64,000 nucleotides of DNA, from assembly GCA_003952965.2 (NCBI GenBank), contig CM025850.1, forward strand, positions 25,117,751 to 25,181,750. Direction: 5' to 3'. The translations under genes and the position numbers were made by a program. Within the stretch, counting starts at the first letter, position 1, and each line of letters opens with the position of its first letter. This document shows, piece by piece, positions 10,573 to 21,260 of this stretch. The notes under the pieces are model-generated. The model made no database searches and was not told the origin of the DNA. It saw only the letters and a list, made by a program, of their open reading frames with translations. Source of the stretch: Morella rubra. Lineage: Eukaryota; Streptophyta; Magnoliopsida; Fagales; Myricaceae.

Positions 10573-11383
10573 AAGTTTCAATAGATGGATGGCACATGAA
10601 AAATATCATACGGTTAAGTATCGTTTTTTAAAAAAATTTCTAAGCATTAAGTGATGTGGATTATATTTGAATTTTTAAATGTTAGGTCACATGTTGTCAA
10701 TATACATGTTACATTTCCATCAATTATTAGATGTCAAAGTGGAGTGGGGTCTTTAATTTAATTTTAACGATGCACATGTCTTAAAATAAAAAAATTAAGA
10801 ATACAGGCCTCGATTTTAACTAGCCCAAAAAACATAGGAATGCTATTTACATTTTAGCCTAAGTTTTTATCTAGTAATTAAAAAACAGAGAAGTATTAGA
10901 TAGCTTTATAACCAGGTAGGACCTCTTTCCTTCGGATCTCAAGATAATTATTTTGCGGGGATATCGGCTTTCAGTACTCTAATAATTTTTTGTTTTGTTT
11001 TTGTTGTTCTTCACTACTAATTAGCTGGAATATTGTCGATAGCTTATTCCTGTTCGAATGCAGACAAGAAGCGGACTGTTTAGTTTGGTTCTGTTGTCAA
11101 ATCAAAACTAATATTTTTTAGCTTTTCATCCTCGTGATTTTGTTGGCCATTGCTCAGATTTCAAGATTGTGGAGAAAATTTCAGGTTAAATTACTCTGCC
11201 GGTACTTGAAGTTTTCACAATTCTCATATTAGTTTCTATGGTAAGTTTTTTTTTATTAGTCTCTATGTGATTTGGACTAATTCTCAATTTAGTCCCTCCA
11301 TTTACTTAAATGATGTAAAATTGTCGATATAATTAACAGATACCATGTTACGTCTAATGAAAAATCGACATGCGAAGCAGGGA
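10572..11383. repeat. Segmental duplication, copy 1 (partner 19408-20212)
   Basis: This segment matches 19408-20212 in the same orientation over about 0.8 kb. Shared landmarks include ATATCATACGGTTAAGTATC, TACAGGCCTCGATTTTAACT, GATAGCTTTATAACC(A/T)GGTAGGA, TTCGAATGCAGACAAGAAG and CATCCTCGTGATTTTGTTGG. No coding frame is conserved. Homology runs into the left arm of the MITE at 11184 and is lost at about 11383. The two copies are 8.8 kb apart, and the second lies inside the candidate CACTA element 12101-21943. Confidence 0.9.
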
Positions 11384-11721
11384 TGCTGACTTGAATCCTC
11401 AACTTGAAAAAATGGGTCTCACGTACTAAATGGATACCATCATCCAAGTAAACAGAGAGACTAAACTTATCCATTTGGCATGTGAGACTTACTTTTTCAA
11501 GTTCAGGGAGTCGAGTCAACGTCTATTTTTTATGTCTTGATTTTTCATTCGGCGTGACGTGGTAACTGTTAATTAACTCCGTAATTTCCGTCATCCAAGT
11601 TAATGTAGGGACTAAATTGAGAATTGATCTAAAACATAAAGAGACCTGTTGGAATAAACTTACCATAGGGACTAATCTAGGAATCGCAAAAACCCTATAG
11701 ACTAGCGGAGTAATATTAGCC
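11184..11721. mobile_element. Mutator-type MITE with long terminal inverted repeats and 9-bp target duplication
   Basis: The left terminus GGTTAAATTACTCTGCC is matched by the reverse complement of the right terminus, GGCTAATATTACTCCGC. Arm similarity extends inward through a TTAGT(T/C)(T/C)CTATGGTAAGTTT block. The flanks AAAATTTCA (11175-11183) and AAATTTTCA (11722-11730) agree at 8 of 9 positions, and the paralogous flank at about 20004 reads AAATTTTCA, so the original duplication was probably perfect. There is no coding capacity. The 9-bp duplication is the hallmark of Mutator-like elements. Confidence 0.85.
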
Positions 11722-11730
11722 AAATTTTCA

Positions 11731-12100
11731 AGACATATTCTCTGAAACTTGTCAACGCAGAAGCTTGCTTTGCACTGCTTGAAAAGAAATTCTGATGAGG
11801 AGTGATAAACATCAAAGGAGCTCTACAGAAAAAAAAAATAAATAAATAAAACAGGGAGGGAACTTTGTTAACGTCGAACGTATTTGAGTTCTGAATACCT
11901 CAAAAGTCATCTGCTATAAACTCTACTTGGTTTCTTTATTTACTAAACGTACCGACCTTAAAAGAGAAAATTAGGGTTGCTACGAACCGACCTTAAAGAG
12001 AAAATTAGGTTTGCTAATTGAACAAGGGATTGTAGTTGAAAACAAAATCGTTCCACACCTTCATCAGTGTTCCATTGTGGTACAAACACAGTACTGTCGG
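11731..12100. other. Non-coding spacer, nothing recognised
   Basis: AT-rich sequence with a short A-rich run near 11829-11850 and a tandem near-repeat of CGACCTTAAA(A)GAGAAAATTAGG at about 11953-12009. No gene, RNA or further element could be supported. Confidence 0.6.
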
Positions 12101-12628
12101 CACTACAACAGAACTGATTTCTCGAGACAAAATTTTCGTTCCAAAAAGTCAAAATCCGTCCAAAAAGAGTTTTTTGGGACGGTAAATCCTTCCCTTAATC
12201 CCCGTCCTACCGTCCCCTAAAATCTCTTTTCTAGATAGATTATCCTTGCCGTTCGAACTACATCCAACGGCTATGAACGGAAATAATTTTTTTAGCATAA
12301 AGCCATTTTTTGTCTCAAAATATTGCTCAAAGTTCCATGAATTACAATTCCAATACTACATCCAACACCGCCATAAATGGAAATAATTTTTTTGGGACAA
12401 AACTAATTTTTCATCCCAAAAATTTATTCGAGTCAATAGCTGAGATTAAAAGATAGACATCTGTAAAAGTGCCACATCATTTAATAATTAGCCAAATTGG
12501 ACCCAATTCATTTTACCCATTATCGACCCATTTTCACATGTTCAACCCGTTTTAAAAGACTCTCTCTCCTTCTTTTGGCGCTCTCTCTCTCTCACAGATC
12601 TCTCTCTATAGTTCGTTCGACTCTCTTT

Positions 12629-12843
12629 ACATAATAGCAAGTTCCTCCATGGATGGTCGACCTGCTGGATCTTTGTTCAAGCAACTATCAAGACCAGGCA
12701 CATAGTCTTCCACGTTATCATTTTGCTCAGCGAGACGATTTTGTTTAGCCTCATTCTCCATTCCCCTGTGCAACTCCAAAGTTTCTTCAAGTTTTCTCTC
12801 CACCTCCTCGAACTCAGCCCTGTTCCTCTTCCTGTTGCGCAGC
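12629..12843 (-). pseudogene. Exon-like fragment encoding a charged, helical peptide; family not recognised
   Basis: The - strand reads openly for about 68 codons up to a TAA at about 12627. It contains LRNRKRNRAEFEEVERKLEE, HRGMENEAKQNRLAEQ, DNVEDYVPGLDS and GRPSMEELAIM. The first part is Glu/Lys/Arg-rich with heptad-like spacing and could form a coiled coil. It sits just left of a GGTTCGGTTA motif related to the outer edge of the inverted repeat at 17.9 kb. It looks like a captured exon fragment in a DNA transposon. I do not recognise the family and cannot assign a function. Confidence 0.4.
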
Positions 12844-12885
12844 AGGACGGCAACTGAGGGTTCGGTTACTATTCTGATGGTTAAT

Positions 12886-13790
12886 GTTGAGGGGAGGCTT
12901 ATGGTAATTGGAGCCTTAGGCTAAATTCTAAAGTGAGGTTTCTATAATAATTTATAAAATAATATATTTAAAAACAAAATATTAATAAAATTAGTTAAAA
13001 GTATTCTTATAGCTTTTTTAATGTAAAATTACTTACCAAAATGCTATATCGTAGATTTGTTAATATATTATTTTTAATTATTAATATTACTAATTATTTA
13101 ATCTTTCTTGAGTCATATTCGATCTTAAGTAAGATTTTATTAATTTTAATAATAACTAAAATAAATACAACTTAAAATAAATTAATGTAAAAAGTTTAGA
13201 GTAATAGTAGCTAAGACTTTATTGAGGAAAGATAAGAGTTGAGAAGCTCCAATAAATGATAAGAATAAAAAACATAATAGTTGAGAGATGATTTTTCTAT
13301 ATTTTTAGTACTTGATAGATATTGTCTCAAATAAGTGTAAGTAGCTAGCAATATCTAAGTAAAAAATTCAATAAATTAAGAGATTGAATTAGACTTTATA
13401 GGATTTATTTGAATTAATTATAATTATTATTTTTAAACAAGGAGATATTATATGTCGAACCCAATAAATACCATAAAAAGTGAAAAGTTAACACTCATTC
13501 AATTAAGGAGATTTAATAGGTCCCTTTAATCAATAAGCTCTTTAACTTAATTTTTTGAGGCCTTAATATTAAATTTTCTTTAAATATATATTTAAAGAAA
13601 ATTTGAATTGGGGCTTCCTAAATTTGGAGAAAAGCTAATGATCATTCAATCAAGGAATTTTAATAGGCATTTTCAATTAATATACTCAACGTTAAGTTTT
13701 GTAAGCATTAATATTAATTTTTTTTAAAAAAATATACCATTATAAAAAATTTAAATAAATTGAGAGCATCCTAAATTTGAGGCCTTAGTC
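12886..13790. repeat. AT-rich non-coding insertion interrupting an inverted-repeat arm
   Basis: Very AT-rich, with no frames of note. A block at about 13492-13590 (CATTCAATTAAGGAGATTTAATAGG ... TTGAGGCCTTAATATTAA) recurs in diverged form at about 13652-13730, so there is internal direct duplication. It lies between a GGTTCGGTTACTATTCTGATGG-like motif (about 12860) and the arm at 13829. Those two pieces are contiguous in the partner arm at 17.9 kb, so this stretch is probably a later insertion. Confidence 0.5.
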
Positions 13791-13828
13791 AACCACCTAT
13801 GCTGCCTGTAGCTAGAGCCGACCTTGTT

Positions 13829-14025
13829 AATGTGCTGATGGACGACCACGATTATATTTTCAAGATCTAAAGGCTCATAACACGCCATCTCAATTAATGA
13901 ATTTGATCTGCGAACTGACTTGATTTGACACGTTTTGGTGTTGACCCGCAAAAAAGATCTAAAGAAAACACCAAACTCTCTCTTCTTCTCTGGAATTTTC
14001 TTCGCACGTCTCCCAGCTTCCCAGA
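13829..14025. repeat. Left arm of a 4-kb inverted-repeat structure (MULE-like)
   Basis: It matches the reverse complement of about 17715-17896. Shared blocks are AT(T/A)TTCAAGATC(T/C)AA(A/G)(G/A)GCTCATAACA, CATCTCAATTAATGAATTTGA and CGTTTTGGTGTTGACC. Long terminal inverted repeats several kb apart with no recognisable gene between them are typical of non-autonomous Mutator-like elements. No target duplication could be defined because the outer ends are disturbed. Confidence 0.7.
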
Positions 14026-14605
14026 CTAGCTCCATCCTCCCAGAGCCGTCGAGCCTAGCCGCCCCCAACTCCCCATTGCTGGCCCCTCGTCGCCCAGCTC
14101 CATCCTAGCCGTCGCGCAGCCCTTGTATAGTGGTAAACTTGCATTCTATCACAAACAATCCTATCGCACAGCCCCTATCGCACCGTTGATTGTGTAATGT
14201 TTATAATGGTTTATACCCCTGTCGCACAGCCCCCGTAATCATGGTTTATTTCCATAAAATGGGTTTCTTTGGGTTTTTTGCACTTATCTAAATAACTTGT
14301 AACCTAAGCTAACACGGTACCTGGCACTTGCAAATCAATATTAATAAACGGAAAATTAACCATATCATGGAGTCCTAGTGTTTGGACAGAAATAGACCCC
14401 ATGTTACCTGTGATAGTGGAACATAAATGTTCTGACAAGTCAGACCATAAGAAGCACCACTGGTAATGTAGAAAAATTGACAGATATGAGCTAAGAAAAA
14501 GTTCTGACAATGGAAATCTTGGGGGTGGACAGCAGCTACAGGTAAGATCGACTGTTGTTGGCGAAGTTGTATATGCCTAAAATCTGGCCATACGGGTTGT
14601 TTTAT

Positions 14606-15002
14606 GGGTTAAATACACTTTGTCTATCTTATCTTTAGAGTAATTTTCACTTTGTACTTCGATGTATTATTTTTGACACATTGGACCCCTTAACTTACAC
14701 ATTTTTTCAATTTGGACCTCATACCCAAATTGTCCGTCAATTTAAACAGATTCCATCAAAACATGAGGTGTAATGTATAAATGCCCTCAAAGCTAAGAGA
14801 GGCAATGTGTACATATCTCCAAAGATAAAGGGGGCAATGGGTAAATATTTTGACGGAATCCGTCTAAATTGATGGGCAATTTGGGTACGGGTCCAAATTG
14901 AAAAAATGTGTAAGTTAAAGGGTCCAATGTGTCAAAAATAATACATCGGGATGCAAAGTGTAAATGACCCTAAAGATAAGGGGGACAAAATATATTTAAC
15001 CC
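14606..15002. mobile_element. Mutator-type MITE, perfect 9-bp target duplication
   Basis: The left terminus GGGTTAAATACACTTTGTC is mirrored by the right end, whose reverse complement is GGGTTAAATATATTTTGTCC. Arm complementarity continues through TTATCTTTAG, CACTTTG, GACACATTGGACCC and TTTTTCAATTTGGAC to near the centre. It is flanked by identical TTGTTTTAT at 14597-14605 and 15003-15011, the 9-bp signature of Mutator transposases. The transcript would fold into a hairpin of roughly 170 bp per arm, so it is a possible source of 24-nt siRNAs. It encodes no protein. Confidence 0.93.
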
Positions 15003-15011
15003 TTGTTTTAT

Positions 15012-17714
15012 CTTCTACTCCAGATTTCGATGTGATCATATTAGTATTCCCCATAACCTCTTGTCTATGCTGTTCCCTGAAGTATACATATCTAGTCTTG
15101 GAATCAGTTTAGGTTGAGAAAATTTCAAGGCCTTTGACAATAATGGAAGTGTTTCTCTATCTTTGTTTTGTATTAGCGGGTCTCCTCATGTTTAGGTTGA
15201 GAAAGATAATTGAAAACTCGACCATATATATTTCTGATGTATGGACTTAGTCATGAGTATGCATTTTTTTTCTATAAAAAAATCTCCAAATTACTGTTTC
15301 CAGAAGTTTCAATTTATAAGTCTGAAATATAGTTAGGACAGGACAGAGACAAAGAAGATGAGTGAATGAATTTCAGTAAGAAAGCAGAGCCCGTTTGTGC
15401 TGCTTGTACAAAGAATATGATAATTTTTATGATCTTAATCATCTGGAAAAAGTATAACTTCTTTGGCCCATTTGAAATAAAATCTTCTATGAATGTGAGG
15501 TGAAAAGCTATGATGTTCTAGTAATTTTAATGTTGGTAATTCCAATTAGTTTGTAATTTTAGATTATATGAGTGCTCGAGATTTTGGAGAAACATAAATT
15601 TTTTGGAGTTGTTGCAACGAGTTGCTGTCCATGTTGCAGAGTTGTTGTCATTGTTTGGAAAGTGTGACCTTTTTTGGAGTTGCTGTCAAGTAGCCGGAAT
15701 TTTGGAGTTGCAGAAATTTGGAGATGCCTTCTCTAGTTGCTGTAAATTTAGAACTTTTCTGTGAATTCCAGTTGCTGTAAATTTGAATAGATATACATTT
15801 TAGTTGCTGTAAATTTAGAGATTTTATGTAAATGCTAGCTGCTAGAAATTTGAAGTTTTTATGAAAATTTTAGTTGTTTCATAAGTAATTTCAGGACCCA
15901 AGACATTCATAAAAATGCACATGACAGCCACTTCCATTGTAGCATAATATTCTTAAAGTCGAAAATTTACATTATAGCAACTTCTATTGTAGCATAATAC
16001 CCTTAAATCGTAACCATTTACAACTTACCCAACAAAATTGGCAAGATAATTACAAGCAATTTACCCAATACAATTTTACAACAACTTCATAACTCCAACA
16101 ACACTCTTGTTTCAGCTGTTAAAGGCCTTTTCGAACCAACAACACCCTTTGTTGCAGGGACCGGCAGCTTCATTTAATTCAAAAAATAATAAAGTGAGAA
16201 GGGTTCAGCTAATATTATATCATATACTAACTTTAACGACATCACATTTTAACAGTAACCACAGTAATTGAAAACTCAAAATAGGTGCAATAAAAGACAC
16301 AGCTAATAAGGCCTTCGGGGAAGCCAGCCAAATGAAAGCAGTGCACCATGGGCAGTGCGGCTACAACACCCAGCAAGGAATGATTTTATCAGAACAAATT
16401 GACGCATAAAACCGTCAAACAAACATAGAAGTCCATTTCGTTGGGATCTTATTGGAATATTCGAGGTGCAGCCGCAATGCAACACTTATAGCCCATTCGA
16501 ATGTGAAATGCTAGAATCACTATGGGTAAATACCAGGGAGTTTCCGGCAATAAACGCGGGAGCAATTTTTGAAATAGCCAGATTGACAGGATATTTGAAG
16601 GGTGGGATAGCTAAGACAACCCGTAGTGGAATCTGCATATTGGCAGACAAATAATTCATTCATGATAGAGAGGATAAATAAGAGAGAGAGAGAGACCATG
16701 CTTGCTTAACTAATACAAACAATCAAAATGAATGCTTGACGACTCCTAATGTTCTCGTATCTCAAGATTACAGAAGAAAAAATAGAACACCATGCACAAT
16801 ACCATTTCACATCAGGACATAAGAAAAAGTCACTGAAGTGTCTCTATCAGTAAACACATTTATGTAACCATAAGAATATGCAAAAGCGAATATATTACAA
16901 CAGGATCCCATTCCTCAAGTAAAATTACCTTTAAAGTGAGGCAATTTTTTGTCCTCTAATTTCCAGGAAAACTATCAAAAACCAGGAACTTCCCTTCTCC
17001 AAGAATCCTCACCCCTTCTTCAGCACAGTATGACACCAAATCTCCCGACCTAACAAACTTCACCAGCCCAAAAATCACAAAAAGTAAAAACCCAATTATA
17101 ATGTAAGCATGTCAAGTACAGATTTCCAAATCCTCCACTAGTTTAGGAAACCAAAAAAAAAAACAAGAGCATAGAGTAGGCATTATAGGGTCAGTATTCA
17201 AAATTCTCAAAGTACAGAGCATATTAACAGCAAGCACGATACTTTGAAGAATGCTAGCTTTAGAGAGGCAAGAACAATACTCCAGTAGCGCTAAAACCAC
17301 AATACTATAAGCTTTTACCAACATGAAGAGTATTTCCAAATTATCAAACAGAATTCACCATGTATTATGCAAAGAGTAACAACTTTTCATTGTACATACT
17401 TTAGTCACTGTGTCCTTAGTTGGCTTGGCGATTTCTTTAACATGACACTCTGCAATACAAAAAAAAAATCTATAAAAAAGATAATATAATTAACTCACAG
17501 TTCAACATCAAACATTGGTATTAGATTGAAAGCTCAATACCAATGAAAAACTATGTTTTCACTTCAAACAGATTAACAGACCAAAAATTTATGTAGAGAA
17601 CATGAATGCCTTAAATAGCTTTTACGGATTAAATAAAAGTACAAACTCAAAGCAGGGATGGGCGGCTGGGAGACTCTGCAAAGAAGGGATGGAGTGTGCA
17701 AAGTCACGAAGAAG
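15012..17714. other. Non-coding interior of the inverted-repeat structure
   Basis: No supportable gene. About 15600-15870 carries imperfect repeats around GTTGCTGTAAATTT. About 15920-16010 carries two copies of an (A)CTTC(C/T)ATTGTAGCATAATA block. An AG microsatellite lies at about 16681-16694. A few frames of about 60 codons occur but show no family signature, and I treat them as chance. Confidence 0.5.
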
Positions 17715-17896
17715 AAGAGCAAAATCGATTTGGGTATTTTTGTGTTTTTGCTAGCTCTTCTTCGCAGGTCAGCACCAAAACGGGTTGAATCTGGTCAGTT
17801 TGCGGGTCAAATTCATCAATTGAGGTGGCATGTTATGAGCTCTTGGATCTTGAAAATTTAATTGTGGCCGTCCATCACTAGCCATCAGCACAATAA
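17715..17896. repeat. Right arm of the 4-kb inverted-repeat structure
   Basis: This is the reverse-complement partner of 13829-14025. Its outward continuation (AATAACCGAACCTCGGCAACTG, about 17893-17915) resembles the reverse complement of sequence near 12855, which supports the idea that the left arm was split by the AT-rich insertion 12886-13790. Confidence 0.7.
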
Positions 17897-17939
17897 CCGA
17901 ACCTCGGCAACTGACGCACAATATAGATGAAAATATTTA

Positions 17940-18300
17940 ACTAGTTTGGAGTAGGAGTGAAAACTGACCCCTTGGTTCGATTTTCAATCCCAACCGAGAC
18001 CCGAACGCCTCTGTTTGGTTCTTGTAAACTCCTAACCGACAGCTGAACCGTTGGTTGGGAGAACTGGCCGACCGATCAGATTTGGTGGTCGGTTGATTCT
18101 CAAGTACACAAAGATTTTCTTGGCGCAAAATCAATTGAATTTATTAAGAAGATGATCGTGTATTCAAAACCAATGCACCTTTGCAGAAAAGAACTACTCA
18201 CAGCCCAAAGGTGATTAGAAAGGAGCTCTTGTCCTTCAAATTTACTGGCTAATAATCACCCAGAAAAAATTACTGGGCTATTACTGGTGCTGTTATACAT
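17940..18300. other. Non-coding, CCGA/TCGG-rich repeat-like sequence
   Basis: It contains repeated AACCG(A/T)-type words (CCAACCGAGACC, CTAACCGACAGCTGAACCG, GGCCGACCGATC, GGTCGGTTG). This is reminiscent of a dispersed plant repeat, but I could not delimit an element or a gene. Confidence 0.4.
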
Positions 18301-18318
18301 GTTGAGAGGGAAATGGTT

Positions 18319-18440
18319 TTGAGAGAGAGAGAGAGAGAGTTGACTTCGTAAGAGAGAGAGGACGTTGGCGGTGAGATTTTAGAAGTGTGAAGAGGGCCAT
18401 TTTTCATGGTGAGAGAGGAAGGGGGGGGGGGGGGGGGAGG
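18319..18440. repeat. GA microsatellites and an uninterrupted G17 run
   Basis: A GAGAGA tract at about 18321-18343, another at 18351-18360, and a run of 17 G residues at 18421-18437 lie within about 120 bp, followed by further G-rich sequence to about 18490. The G run could form a G-quadruplex or could be a sequencing artefact; such runs are often length-unstable. Confidence 0.9.
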
Positions 18441-18702
18441 GTTGTGACTCGTGAAGGGGGAGGGGAACTGGGAAATAAATTAAAAGGGGGGGAATTGTAA
18501 AAAAAAGAAGAAGAAGTGAAATTACTTGGAGGCCCTTGGTTCAGCGCCTTGGGCCCCCTAAACTGTGGGCCGAACCGAGGCCCTCGGTTATGAGATTTTT
18601 TGGGAGACAGTATGGCCGATGCTTGGTAGCGGTCGGGTGTTGGCCATTAGGAGTTGGGCAAGACCACGACAAATAAAGTGCTAGCACCGGCGACCGGCCC
18701 AG

Positions 18703-18996
18703 TTGTTCCACATCTTCCTCAGGGAGTTGGGATGGCTCGCTCACCCCAGTCGATATAAGGCCCAAAATATAAGTTACAGGATAACCTTTTGTCCAGTCTT
18801 TAAACATCACCGGTACGATTTAGTCGCTCAACATATACATGAAGCTCTTAGCCTAAAGAAGTTGAAGAGTTTTGTCGACCAAGATGATATAATAGGTGCA
18901 GAGGCTGAAGCGAGTGAGTCCTCAGGGAAACATAGTATAAAGCATACGATACAAGAATTGGATCATAAGGGTCTACAACAAGTCGTAGAACATTGA
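18703..18996 (+). other. Small ORF with a charged C-terminal part, unrecognised
   Basis: A 97-codon frame. The second half (RYDLVAQHIHEALSLKKLK, SFVDQDDIIGAEAEASESSG, SIKHTIQELDHKGLQQVVEH) has protein-like composition and alternating charges. The first half is unconvincing, so the real segment may start within it. Because it lies inside the candidate CACTA element it may be a captured exon. I do not recognise a family and give no function. Confidence 0.3.
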
Positions 18997-19407
18997 ATTT
19001 TTAACTCAAATCTTTCAGTCCTCTGAGCTCCTCAGAATGACGCCCCTGAGACGTTCGAATGACTCACGAACATAAAAAACATAGGCAGGCAACAAGGTAG
19101 AACATTAAAGAAAAAAGCCCAGAACGCCCCAACGTTCCTGCACGAACATCCCGGCAAAGTGAACATCAATGACTGTTTTTTCATTGTCAAAAACATACTT
19201 ATGCTTTTTAGGCAGAATCTTAATCTCAAATTTTTAATTTTAATACTTGTAGAACTTTAACTGTTAAATTTCAGATGCCACCTCACTTTCCGACTAATAA
19301 TTACTAAGCACAAGTTTTATATGCGTCTTTATCTGCAAGGATAGTCTTACACCAATGATGAATTACATTAAATCTACTGCCAGTGTTTATGAAATTGTCA
19401 CTATTTT

Positions 19408-20212
19408 TTTTTTCAAGTTGCAATGGATGGATGACACATTAAAAATATCATACGGTTAAGTATCGTTTTTAAAAAGTTTTTCTAAGCATTAATTGATGTG
19501 GATTATATTTGAATTTTTAAATGTTAGGTCACATTTTGTCAATGTACATGTTACATTTCCATCAATTATTAGATGTCAAGTGGAGTGGCGCCTTTAATTT
19601 ACTGGTAACGTTGCACATGTCTTAAAATAAAAAAATTAAGAATACAGGCCTCGATTTTAACTAGCCCAAAAAACATAGGAATGTTGTTTACAATATAGCC
19701 TAAGTTTTTATATAGTAATTAAAAAAAAGAGAAGTACTAGATAGCTTTATAACCTGGTAGGATCTCTTTCCTTCGAATCTCAAGATAATTATTTTGCGGG
19801 GATATCCCCTTGCAGCACGCTAATAATTTTTTGTTTTGTTTTTGTTGTTCTTCACTATTTAGCTGGAATATTGTCAATAGCTTTTTCCTGTTCGAATGCA
19901 GACAAGAAGTGGACTGTTTAGTTTGGTCCTGTTATCAAATCAAAACTAAGATTTTTTAGCTTTTCATCCTCGTGATTTTGTTGGCCATTGCCCAGGTCTC
20001 AAGATTGTAGAGAAATTTTCAGGCTAAATTACTCTGCCACTTCTTAGAGTTTTTGCGATTATCAAATTAGTCTCTATGGTACATTTTTTCTTCTTAGCCT
20101 CTCTGTGGTTTCGATCAATTCCAATTTAATCATTCTATTCATTTGGATGACTTAAATTTACTAATAGCTACCACTTCACACCTAATGAAAAATCGACAAG
20201 TGAAGTATGGAT
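19408..20212. repeat. Segmental duplication, copy 2 (partner 10572-11383)
   Basis: The same-orientation partner of 10572-11383. It begins after a T run and ends within the left arm of the MITE (GGCTAAATTACTCTGCC at about 20013), giving way at about 20212 to GTTCTAACG-type sequence. It therefore carries a truncated MITE whose flank AAATTTTCA preserves the 9-bp target site. Confidence 0.9.
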
Positions 20213-20214
20213 AT

Positions 20215-21260
20215 GTTCTAACGATTTAACATTTCCTTCAAACAGTAAAAATTATCATGTTCTAACATATTGATGATTCTGATCTTTACGTGTTTTGAAT
20301 TGTTCGACTGTTAGAGAATATAATATGTGCTTGATAATATTTTGTTAAAAACATTTAACTTAAAAACATTATTATGAATACAATTACATAATACAAATAT
20401 GAACAGTATATTACAAAAGAATACATAATCCCTTAGATTCCTTGTTCTCTAGCCATAGCCGGTTCTAGTCTTGTCACCAATTCTTCTTAGTCCTCTCAAA
20501 ACGCAAATATATACAAATCACAAACTGTTCTCACAATTATCATATCGTTCTAACAACTATGAAAAAAATGTTCTAACGGTGGATGAACTGCTCTAACAAT
20601 TACGAGAAAATTGTTCTAATGGTGGATTAACCATTTCAACATTAGAAAACAAAGAGCATACAAACTCGAAATCGCCTCATTTTTATTCTTCATGAAATCA
20701 ACACTAAATTCATCAAAACAACAATTTACATTCGTCGTATTCTAAATCCCTAATACAATGTTACCGATATCTCTACATCTAAACGTAAAACTCAAAATTT
20801 TTACCTCAAATGAAGAAGTCAAATCATAAATCAACAATTTCTCAAATATTTTTCAAGAAATTTATCTCTCTTAAACAATTCTTTTGCATTGTAGACCTAT
20901 AAAATCAAAACCATGTTCATCAAAGAAGTATCAAACACATCGTTAAAAATCAAATCTTATGTTTATCCATCATTAAAATCTTTACTCTCCTTCATAATTA
21001 TCTTCTTCTTCTTCTTCTTCTATCTCTCTCTCCCTCTCACACTCCAACAAAGGAACGATTGTGAGTGGTGTGTGAGTGTATGTTTTGTGAGAGGATAGAT
21101 CACATTTGGAGATTACATTTTTTTTGTTACACGTGAGGCGTTTGAACGATATTTAAAAGAGTTCCCATAAAAGAAAGGGGGGTAATTTTTGAACTTAATT
21201 TTTTTTTATTTTCATTCAAATAGTAGATGAACCCTTCGAACAGTAACGTTGTTCTAATGA
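20215..21260. repeat. GTTCTAAC-type subterminal repeat cluster
   Basis: The motif TGTTCTAAC or close variants occurs near 20216, 20259, 20555, 20570, 20613 and 21250, with related CTCTAAC, GTTCGAC and TTCGAAC words between. Clustered short motifs near one end are the known arrangement of transposase-binding sites in CACTA elements. A short CT-rich stretch (about 21000-21040) and AT-rich sequence fill the rest; no gene is supported. Confidence 0.5.

Noticed and set aside
15600..15880. GTTGCTGTAAATTT repeats considered as a minisatellite
   Set aside because: Units are irregular and diverged; listed only as part of the non-coding interior.
16303..16654. Pair of overlapping 60-codon ORFs on opposite strands
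   Set aside because: No motifs, no codon regularity and no splice context; chance frames.
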